Positions 41,814 to 48,253 of a stretch of DNA of 51,491 bases are shown piece by piece. The position numbers and the translations under genes were made by a program. Source of the DNA: Myxococcota bacterium (GTDB lineage: Bacteria > Myxococcota_A > UBA9160 > UBA6930); contig JASJCN010000003.1 of assembly GCA_030065975.1 (NCBI GenBank), positions 1 through 51,491 of the forward strand. The letters run 5' to 3'. The notes below the pieces were generated by a model. The model was not told the origin of the DNA and did no database searches. It saw only the letters and a list, made by a program, of their open reading frames with translations. Each line of letters begins with the position of its first letter. Position 1 is the first letter of the stretch.

Positions 41814-43001
41814 ATGGACCTCCACTTCAGTGCCGAGGACGAGGCCTTCCGCCGCGAGGCGGCCGATTGGCTCGAGTCCGCCCTCGCCGGCGAGTTCTCG
41901 GTGCTGCGTGGCCGCGGCGGCTCTGGCGACGACTCGGCGCTGATCGACGAGCGGAAGGCCTGGGAGAAGCGGCTCGCCGCCGGCGGCTGGACCTGCGTCG
42001 GCTGGCCCCGCGAGTACGGCGGCCGCGGCGCGAGCCTCACCCAGCAGGTGATCTTCCACGAGGAGTACGCCCGAGCCGGGGCGCCCGGGCGGCTCAACCA
42101 CATGGGCGAGACGCTGCTCGGCCCGACGCTCATCGCCTTCGGAACCGAGGCCCAGAAGCAGCGCTTCCTCCCGCCCATCGTGGCCGGCGAGGAGATCTGG
42201 TGTCAGGGCTACTCCGAGCCCGGGGCCGGCTCGGACCTCGCCGCCGTGCAGACGCGCGCCGAGCGCGAGGGCTCGGAGTGGGTGATCCACGGCCAGAAGG
42301 TGTGGACCTCCTGGGCCGAGTGGGCCGACTGGTGCTTCGTGGTGGCGCGCACCGATCCCGACTCGAAGCGCAATCGCGGGCTCTCGTACCTGCTCGTTCC
42401 GATGGACCAGCCCGGCATCACCATCCGGCCCATCGAGCAGATCACCGGCGACGCCGAGTTCTTCGAGGTGTTCTACGACGGCGCGCGCACCGAGGCCTCC
42501 CACGTGGTCGGCGAGCCCGACCAGGGCTGGTCGGTGATCAAGGGCACCCTCGCCTTCGAGCGCGGCGTCTCCACCCTCGGCCAGCAGATGCTCTTCCAGC
42601 GCGAGCTCCAGGCCGTGATCGACGCCGCCAAGGAGAACGGCCGCGCCTCCGACCCGCTGATCCGCCAGCGCATCGCCGACGCCTGGATGGGGCTCGAGAT
42701 CCAGCGCTACAACGCGCTGCGCACGCTCTCGAACGAGAGCCAGCTCTCGCCCGAAGGCCTGATCACCAAGATCTACTGGGCGACCTGGCACCGCGAGCTC
42801 GGGAAGCTCGCGATGGACGTGCTCGGGCCCGAGGCCGAGGTGGCCTGTGCCGCCGACGAGGGTGAGTACGCGCTCACCCCGCTCCAGCGGCTCTTCCTCT
42901 TCGCGCGCTCGGACACGATCTACGGCGGATCCAACCAGATCCAACGCAACCTGATCGCGGAGGGCGCCCTCGGCCTGCCGCGCGACCCGCGGCCCCAGTG
43001 A
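41814..43001 (+). CDS. fadE30: Acyl-CoA dehydrogenase, FadE30-like
   Basis: 395 residues with the acyl-CoA dehydrogenase fold: WPREYGGRGASLTQQVIFHEEYARAGAP, the flavin loop CQGYSEPGAGSDLA, WTSWAEWADW and the C-terminal TIYGGSNQIQRNL. The position of the catalytic Glu of medium-chain enzymes (YEGT) is Gly, so the base must lie elsewhere, as in several steroid-specific dehydrogenases. Divergent from fadD3-like and overlapping the IpdF-like gene, as in the mycobacterial KstR2 regulon, where FadE30 oxidises the HIP-CoA side chain. An upstream TTG at 41775 was rejected because it lies before the shared element. Confidence 0.8.
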   Translation: MDLHFSAEDEAFRREAADWLESALAGEFSVLRGRGGSGDDSALIDERKAWEKRLAAGGWTCVGWPREYGGRGASLTQQVIFHEEYARAGAPGRLNHMGETLLGPTLIAFGTEAQKQRFLPPIVAGEEIWCQGYSEPGAGSDLAAVQTRAEREGSEWVIHGQKVWTSWAEWADWCFVVARTDPDSKRNRGLSYLLVPMDQPGITIRPIEQITGDAEFFEVFYDGARTEASHVVGEPDQGWSVIKGTLAFERGVSTLGQQMLFQRELQAVIDAAKENGRASDPLIRQRIADAWMGLEIQRYNALRTLSNESQLSPEGLITKIYWATWHRELGKLAMDVLGPEAEVACAADEGEYALTPLQRLFLFARSDTIYGGSNQIQRNLIAEGALGLPRDPRPQ

Positions 43002-43777
43002 AGGAGGCGCCTCCCTATCCCGAGGGCCACGGCCTGCTCGCGGGTAAGACGGTGGTCGTCACCGCCGCGGCGGGGACCGGGATCGGCTACGCCACCGCGC
43101 GTCGCTGCGCCGAAGAGGGCGCGCAGCTGCTGCTCTCCGACCGTCACGAGCGACGCATGGCCGAGTCGGCCGATCGGATCGCCGAGCTCACCGGCCAGAA
43201 GCCGGCGACCTTCGCCTGCGACGTCACCGACGACGCCCAGGTACGTGGCCTGGTCGACGCGGCGGTGAGCGAGCTCGGCCACGTGGACGTGCTGGTGAAC
43301 AACGCGGGCCTCGGCGGCCACGCGCGGGTCGCCGAGATGACCGACGAGCAGTGGCAGGTCGTCCTCGACGTCACCCTGAACGGCACCTTCCGCATGACCC
43401 GCGCCATGCTCCCGCACATGATGGAACGGGGACGCGGTGCCATCGTGAACAACGCGTCGGTGCTCGGCTGGCGTGCCCAGGAGGGGCAATCGCACTACGC
43501 GGCGGCCAAGGCCGGCGTGATGGCCTTCACGCGCTGCGTCGCCATGGAGGCCGCCGAGTCGGGGATCCGCGTCAACGCCGTGGCGCCGAGCCTCGCCATG
43601 CACGAGTTCCTGAGCAAGGTCACGCCCGACGGGCTGCTCCAGGACCTCACCGCGCGCGAGGCCTTCGGCCGCGCGGCCGAGCCCTTCGAGATCGCCAACG
43701 TGATCGTCTTCCTGGCCAGCGATCTGGCCAGCTACATGACCGGCGAGGTGCTGGCCGTCTCGAGCCAGCACGCCTAG
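42998..43777 (+). CDS. ipdF: IpdF-like short-chain dehydrogenase
   Basis: 259 residues. The N-terminus EGHGLLAGKTVVVTAAAGTGIG, the block NNASVLGWRAQ with SHYAAAKAGV (catalytic Ser154, Tyr167, Lys171) and the C-terminal FGRAAEPFEIANV and TGEVLAVSSQHA are as I remember for Rv3559c/IpdF. IpdF is a dehydrogenase acting on CoA thioesters of the C/D-ring remnant in cholesterol breakdown. GTG overlaps the stop of the FadE30-like gene (GTGA). This is the best single-gene evidence in the window for steroid-ring degradation. Confidence 0.82.
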   Translation: MKEAPPYPEGHGLLAGKTVVVTAAAGTGIGYATARRCAEEGAQLLLSDRHERRMAESADRIAELTGQKPATFACDVTDDAQVRGLVDAAVSELGHVDVLVNNAGLGGHARVAEMTDEQWQVVLDVTLNGTFRMTRAMLPHMMERGRGAIVNNASVLGWRAQEGQSHYAAAKAGVMAFTRCVAMEAAESGIRVNAVAPSLAMHEFLSKVTPDGLLQDLTAREAFGRAAEPFEIANVIVFLASDLASYMTGEVLAVSSQHA

Positions 43778-43804
43778 CTCGCCGCTCTCGCCGCTCTCGC
43801 CGGA
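43778..43804. repeat. Three tandem 9-bp units between ipdF-like and maoC-like genes
   Basis: CTCGCCGCT twice and CTCGCCGGA directly after the stop codon. The third copy runs into the GGAG that serves the next gene. Confidence 0.6.
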
Positions 43805-43817
43805 GCACGGAGTTCCC

Positions 43818-44288
43818 TTGCCCACCGTCTTCTCTTCCCCGAAGGAGCTGCTCTCCGCCGTGGGCCGGAATCTCGGCGCGAGCCAGTGGCTCGAGATCGA
43901 CCAGTCGCGCATCGACCAGTTCGCCGAGGCCACCGGCGACCACCAGTGGATCCACGTGGATCCGGAGCGGGCGAAGGAAGGCCCCTTCGGCAGCACGATC
44001 GCCCACGGCTATCTCACCCTCTCGCTGGTGAACTGCTTCCTGCCCGAGATCGTGGACGTGCAGGGCATCTCCATGGGCGTGAACGTGGGCGCCGACAAGC
44101 TGCGCTTCCCGGCCCCGGTTCCCGTCGGCTCGCGGGTGCGCGGCAGCGGCGAGCTGGTGTCGGCCGAGGCCACGAAGGACGGCGGCATCCAGGCCAAGAT
44201 CCGCGTCACCGTGGAGGTCGAGGGCAGCGAGCGACCGGCCTGCGTGGTCGAGACCCTGTCGCGCTACTACCCGGAGAGCGACGGTTGA
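43818..44288 (+). CDS. MaoC-like (R)-hydratase
   Basis: 156 residues of a single hot-dog fold. The hydratase-2 motif is visible in EATGDHQWIHVDPERA (catalytic Asp and His), followed by GPFGSTIAHGYLTLSL. It hydrates a 2-enoyl-CoA to an (R)-3-hydroxyacyl-CoA. TTG start with GGAG six bases upstream. Third gene of the FadE30-like operon and overlapped by the LLM gene (TTGA). The hydratase could follow FadE30 in the removal of the propionyl side chain of HIP-CoA (inference). Confidence 0.85.
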   Translation: MPTVFSSPKELLSAVGRNLGASQWLEIDQSRIDQFAEATGDHQWIHVDPERAKEGPFGSTIAHGYLTLSLVNCFLPEIVDVQGISMGVNVGADKLRFPAPVPVGSRVRGSGELVSAEATKDGGIQAKIRVTVEVEGSERPACVVETLSRYYPESDG

Positions 44289-45154
44289 AGTTCTGGCAGG
44301 TCGCCTCGTTCGCAGAGCCCGACCAGCTGCTCGGCATCGCTCGGGCCGCCGAGGAGGCGGGCTTCCACGGGCTCCTGCTCTCCGATCACGTCTTCTTTCC
44401 CGGCGAGCTCCGCTCGAAGTACCCCTACTCCGAGGACGGCACGCCGGGCTTCGACGGCACGACGCCCTTCCCCGACCCGTGGACGACCATCGCGGCCATG
44501 TCCGCCGTGACCGAGCGCCTGCACTTCGGGACGCTCGTCTACATCCTGCCCCTGCGTCACCCCCTCGAGGTGGCGAAGAGCGTGGGCACCGTCTCGCTGC
44601 TCTCGGGCGGCCGCGTCTCGCTGGGCATCGGTGCCGGCTGGATCCGCGAGGAGTTCGACGCGATGGGCGTCGAGTTCCAGACCCGCGGCAAGCGCATGAA
44701 CGAGATGCTCGAGGTCCTGCGCAAGGCCTGGAGCGGCGAGATGTGCGAGCACCGCGGCACGCACTTCGATCTCGGGAGCTTCCAGATGAGTCCGGCTCCG
44801 CCCTCGCCGCCCCCGGTGCTCGTCGGTGGGCTCAGCGACGCCGCGCTGAAGCGGGCTGCGGCGCTCGGCGACGGCTGGATCGGCACGGGCCAGACCCCGG
44901 AGGAGGTCGGCCACTACCTGGGCCGCTTGCAGGCACTCCGCGAAGAGTGCGGTCGTGCGAGCGAGCCCTTCGAGACCATCGTGCCGCTGGCGGTTCCGCC
45001 CGATCCGGCGCAGCTCCGCGACCTCGAGGCCGAGCACGGCATGACTGCGACCACCGCCTGGCCCTTCCCCTACACGATCGGGCCGGGGACGACGCTCGAG
45101 CAGAAGCGCGACGCCATGCTCGGCTTCGCGGACGCGGTGATCTCGAAGGTCTAG
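44285..45154 (+). CDS. LLM class (luciferase-like) oxidoreductase, possibly F420-dependent
   Basis: 289 residues. SDHVFFPGELRSKYPYS, FGTLVYILPLRHPLEVAKSVGTVSLLSGGRVSLGIGAGWIREEFD and VLVGGLSDAALKRAAALGDGWIG are typical of the TIGR03619-like LLM group. TTG start overlapping the MaoC stop (TTGA). It is the second LLM enzyme in the window and, like the first, is the distal part of an operon downstream of the shared element. It may act on a ring ketone or double bond. Cofactor not certain. Confidence 0.82.
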   Translation: MKFWQVASFAEPDQLLGIARAAEEAGFHGLLLSDHVFFPGELRSKYPYSEDGTPGFDGTTPFPDPWTTIAAMSAVTERLHFGTLVYILPLRHPLEVAKSVGTVSLLSGGRVSLGIGAGWIREEFDAMGVEFQTRGKRMNEMLEVLRKAWSGEMCEHRGTHFDLGSFQMSPAPPSPPPVLVGGLSDAALKRAAALGDGWIGTGQTPEEVGHYLGRLQALREECGRASEPFETIVPLAVPPDPAQLRDLEAEHGMTATTAWPFPYTIGPGTTLEQKRDAMLGFADAVISKV

Positions 45155-45223
45155 CCCTCGTCCCGGCGCCAGTCGTCGCGCATCAGCTCGCCCGGCCGAT
45201 CGGCTCGATCGCGTGCTCCAAGC

Positions 45224-45868
45224 CTAGTGGTCCAGCCTCCACTTGAGCTGGAACTCGACCTCCTCCTCGCCGTCGCCACGCTCGTGCTCGAGGTTGATGG
45301 TCGCGTCCGGCGGGATCGAGATGCGCTCCCCCGCGATCTGGATGCGGAAGCGCCTCCCCTGCTCGATCGAGTCCGCGAGCCGCCGCAGCTTGGTCACGAA
45401 CTGCCTCGGCGAGTAGTCCTTCTCGACGTCGCGCGACGCCTTCTTCTTGCGGGTCGCTTTGCGCGTCGTCTTCCGGGCGGTCTTCCGCGCCGCCTTCTTC
45501 CGCTGGGTCAACGGGTTGCTCCTCGGGTTCGGGGTTCTCGCTTCGAGGGCCTGAATGGCGCGCTTCGGTGCGATGCCGCGCCAGGCCGTCTCCAGATGAT
45601 GTCGAAACCGTGCGGCCGGCACACGGCGCAGATCCACGTGGGTCCAGCCCTGATAGGCGAAGTTGTCCAGCCAGTAGACGCCCGGGTCGGCCTCCACCAG
45701 CGCCTCCTGCTGGTCGAGCGGCAGCTTCACCACCGCGCGACGCTCCGCGGGATACAAGACGGCGAAGATCCGGTTGCGAACCCGGAAGCAGGGCTCACCC
45801 CAGTGATCGGCCTCGGTGGCCTCGGGAAGGTCGAGTGCAAAGCTCCGCGCCTGCTCGTCGCGCACCAT
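45224..45868 (-). CDS. MmcQ/YjbR-like domain fused through a Lys/Arg-rich linker to an amphi-Trp domain
   Basis: 214 residues in three parts. Residues 1-110 are an MmcQ/YjbR-like fold (RSFALDLPEATEADHWGEPCFRVRNRIFAVL ... VYWLDNFAYQGWTHVDL). Residues about 122-143 are a histone H1-like linker of four-residue units ARKT-ARKT-TRKA-TRKK. Residues 150-214 are an amphi-Trp domain (FVTKLRRLADSIEQGRRFRIQIAGERISIP ... EEVEFQLKW). Both end domains are small and poorly understood; the basic linker suggests nucleic-acid binding. TATCCT lies eight bases before the ATG. I do not recall this fusion. Confidence 0.72.
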   Translation of the reverse strand: MVRDEQARSFALDLPEATEADHWGEPCFRVRNRIFAVLYPAERRAVVKLPLDQQEALVEADPGVYWLDNFAYQGWTHVDLRRVPAARFRHHLETAWRGIAPKRAIQALEARTPNPRSNPLTQRKKAARKTARKTTRKATRKKKASRDVEKDYSPRQFVTKLRRLADSIEQGRRFRIQIAGERISIPPDATINLEHERGDGEEEVEFQLKWRLDH

Positions 45869-45876
45869 CGAGGTGG

Positions 45877-45882
45877 AGGATA
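45877..45882 (-). promoter_or_regulatory. Putative -10 element (leaderless) of the MmcQ/amphi-Trp gene
   Basis: TATCCT on the minus strand eight bases upstream of the ATG at 45868. The remaining 45883-46091 holds no gene that I can support. Confidence 0.38.
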
Positions 45883-46091
45883 GGCCGGCGGGCGCTCGTC
45901 CGGGCGAGGTGTGCGCCATCGAACGCCCCGCGTTCGCTTTCGTGCACTCGCCGTATCCGACGCCGCTCTCGGACCTGTTCGCAGCCGGGTCGGCCGGCAT
46001 GGGGCTTGCTCTTCGCGAAGCACCCCCCAACGACCGACGCCCCCCTTGCGCAAGGGCGGGCTTCGGCGGTCTCCCGAATGGAGGTCCTCCC

Positions 46092-46622
46092 GTGCTCCCG
46101 GATCCGCGCCCCTGCCCCTCGTCCCCCTCCTCCTCCCGACTCGAGGGTCGGCGACTCCAGCGTTTCCCCTACCGACCCGAGGTCGTGGTGGAGACGCTCG
46201 TCGCCGAGCTCTCGCCCCTGTGTCGGCAGCGCGACGTCGAGCTGCTCTCGCTCGTCACCGCGTCGCCCGAGCTGGTCCTCGAGCCCGACGCACTTCTCGA
46301 CTCGCTGCGTCGTACCGCGCTCGCCTGTCTCGACGCACCGGATCGCGGGGGAGCGCTGCTGCTGGCCGTGGTGGCCTCGCGCCGTGACGTCACGCTCACA
46401 CTCGCGAGCGATCGGCCCAGCTTCACGTGGGCGTTGTGCCGGGCGCAACGTGGCAGCGGCGCGAGCGCCCGGGTGCGGAATGCACTCCGGGGCCTGCGCG
46501 ACGCAGCCGAAGCCCATCGCGGGAGCCTCGAGCTGATGTTGTGTAAACCCACCGCCCGCCTCGACCTCCACCTCCCCATCGATCCCGAGGCGACCCTCCG
46601 GCCCCTCGCCCACGGCTCGTGA
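46092..46622 (+). CDS. Degenerate histidine-kinase-type ATPase domain protein
   Basis: 176 residues from a GTG with GGAGG seven bases upstream. The order of elements recalls a HATPase_c domain without the phospho-acceptor part: VVVETLVAELSPLCRQRDVELLSL, VLEPDALLDSLRRTALACLDA (N-box region, but no Asn), VTLTLASDRPSF (G1-box region without DxGxG), GLRDAAEAHRGSLEL (His-Arg-Gly like HGG) and LDLHLPID. Without the N and G boxes it is unlikely to bind ATP. It sits just upstream of an NtrC-type response regulator and may be an anti-sigma- or phosphotransfer-like partner (DHp-less). An earlier start is possible. Confidence 0.55.
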   Translation: MLPDPRPCPSSPSSSRLEGRRLQRFPYRPEVVVETLVAELSPLCRQRDVELLSLVTASPELVLEPDALLDSLRRTALACLDAPDRGGALLLAVVASRRDVTLTLASDRPSFTWALCRAQRGSGASARVRNALRGLRDAAEAHRGSLELMLCKPTARLDLHLPIDPEATLRPLAHGS

Positions 46623-46634
46623 GCCGTCACAGGC

Positions 46635-46741
46635 CGGTGTACACCGACGCTCGATCGCGTACCCTGGCATCGCCCCGGGCCCCCGAGATCCGGTCCGGAA
46701 CCGTTTGCCGTCCGGAAGTCACACAGTGGAGAGTCACACAG
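46635..46741. promoter_or_regulatory. Control region of the response regulator gene: palindrome, -10 and direct repeat
   Basis: CGGTGTACACCG (46635-46646) is a perfect 12-bp palindrome. TACCCT (46660-46665) fits the local -10 type. AGTCACACAG occurs twice (46717-46726 and 46732-46741), 15 bp apart centre to centre. All lie in the 161 bp between the HATPase-like gene and the regulator ATG. Confidence 0.5.
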
Positions 46742-46783
46742 CGGTGTCGGGGCCACCCGGCGAGGAGCTGCGAACGCGACGAG

Positions 46784-48253
46784 ATGAACGGATCGATCCT
46801 GGTCGTCGACGATGATCCGCGCTTCGGGCGCTCCCTCGGTCACGCGCTGAGCGGGGACGGGCATCGGGTCGAGGTGTTCGAGCGCGCGAACCAGGCCCTC
46901 GCCGAGCTGGAACGCGAGGATTACGACCTCGTCTTCACCGACCTGGTGATGCCCGAGATCGACGGTCTCGAGCTGATGGAGCAGATCAAGCGCATCCGTC
47001 CCCGATGCGAGGTCGTCCTCATCACGGGCCACCCGACGATCGGAACCGTGCAGGCCGCCCTGCGCCGGGGCGCGCGGGACTACCTGACCAAGCCGGCCTC
47101 GTTCGACGACGAGGTGCGCCCCCTGGTGGAGTCGGTGCTGGCCGCCGGCGTGGCGGCGGGCTCGGGATCCGGCCGTCGCGGCGAGATCCATGCGGCCTTC
47201 GACGGCTTCGTGGGCGAGGGGCCGCTCTGCGAGGTGCTCTCGCTGCTGCCGCGCATTGCGCGTTCCGATGCGCCGGTGCTGATCCAGGGGGAGTCGGGCA
47301 CCGGCAAGGAGCTGGCCGCTCGCGCCATCCACCGTCTCTCGCCGCGGGCCTCCGGCCCCTTCGTCGCCGTCAACTGCGCCGCCCTGCCCGAGGAGCTGCT
47401 CGAGAGCGAGCTCTTCGGCGTGGCGCGCGGCGCCTACACCGGCGCGTCCCAGGCGCGCGGCGGATTCTTCGAGGCTGCACGGGGTGGCACCCTGCTCCTC
47501 GACGAGGTCGCCGAGACGAAGCCGACGCTCCAGGCGAAGCTCCTGCGCGTGATCCAGGAGGGGAGCTACTACCGCCTGGGCGACGCGAGTCGTCCCCTCG
47601 AGACCGACGTCCGGGTCATCGCGTCGAGCCATCGCGACCTGGCCGACGAGGTCGCCGAGGGGCGCTTCCGACTCGATCTCTTCTACCGCCTGAACGTGGT
47701 GCCGCTCCGCATGCCGTCGCTTCGCGAGCGGATCCGCGAGCTGCCCGCGCTGATCGAGCACCTGGGCCGGAGCCTCGGCCCGGAAGGCTCCCTGCGCGTG
47801 CGCCCCTCGGCGATGGCGGCGCTGCGCCGACACGCGTGGCCGGGGAACGTGCGAGAGCTGCGCAACGCCCTCGAGCACGCGCTCGTGCTGGGTGCCGAAG
47901 GCGAGATCGAGCTGCGACACCTGCCCGAGGCGATCCGCGGCTCCGCTGCCGAGCCCGAAGCCTCGGGCGAGTCCTCCGACGAGCCCCCCGCCGATGGACC
48001 CTCCGGCGAATCGCCCTCCGTCGAAGCGGGCAAGGAGGCCGGCCTCGAATCGCTGGAGGAGGCCGAGGCGCGACAGATCCGGGAGGCGCTGCGGCGCACC
48101 GGGGGCAACCGCAGCCAGGCGGCAAGGCTCCTCGGCGTCTCGCGCCGCGTGCTGGGCTACCGCATGCGCAAGCACGCACTCGAGCAGGAGTTCGCCCTCC
48201 CGCGCCGCGAGGCGCCGCGCCAGAGCTGGCTCCCGGGCTTCGACGACGCCTGA
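46784..48253 (+). CDS. NtrC-family sigma-54-dependent response regulator
   Basis: 489 residues: receiver domain with Asp8-Asp10-Asp11-type acidic pocket and phospho-acceptor Asp53 (FTDLVMPE); AAA+ domain with Walker A GESGTGKE (169-176) and Walker B TLLLDE (236-241). The sigma-54 contact loop is GAYTGA (216-221) instead of GAFTGA. An acidic, Ser/Pro-rich linker (EPEASGESSDEPPADGP) follows, then a Fis-type helix-turn-helix GGNRSQAARLLGVSRRVLGYRM. It activates sigma-54 promoters on phosphorylation. ATG at 46784 starts directly at the receiver strand MNGSILVVDDD. The kinase gene is convergent and abutting, so the pair is probably a two-component system. Confidence 0.9.
   Translation: MNGSILVVDDDPRFGRSLGHALSGDGHRVEVFERANQALAELEREDYDLVFTDLVMPEIDGLELMEQIKRIRPRCEVVLITGHPTIGTVQAALRRGARDYLTKPASFDDEVRPLVESVLAAGVAAGSGSGRRGEIHAAFDGFVGEGPLCEVLSLLPRIARSDAPVLIQGESGTGKELAARAIHRLSPRASGPFVAVNCAALPEELLESELFGVARGAYTGASQARGGFFEAARGGTLLLDEVAETKPTLQAKLLRVIQEGSYYRLGDASRPLETDVRVIASSHRDLADEVAEGRFRLDLFYRLNVVPLRMPSLRERIRELPALIEHLGRSLGPEGSLRVRPSAMAALRRHAWPGNVRELRNALEHALVLGAEGEIELRHLPEAIRGSAAEPEASGESSDEPPADGPSGESPSVEAGKEAGLESLEEAEARQIREALRRTGGNRSQAARLLGVSRRVLGYRMRKHALEQEFALPRREAPRQSWLPGFDDA

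Noticed and set aside
45869-46091. Extra gene in the frame running from 45816 into the HATPase-like protein
   Set aside because: The 5' part overlaps the start of the MmcQ fusion gene on the other strand, is Pro/Arg low-complexity, and lacks a ribosome binding site; GGAGG-GTG at 46092 is the better start.
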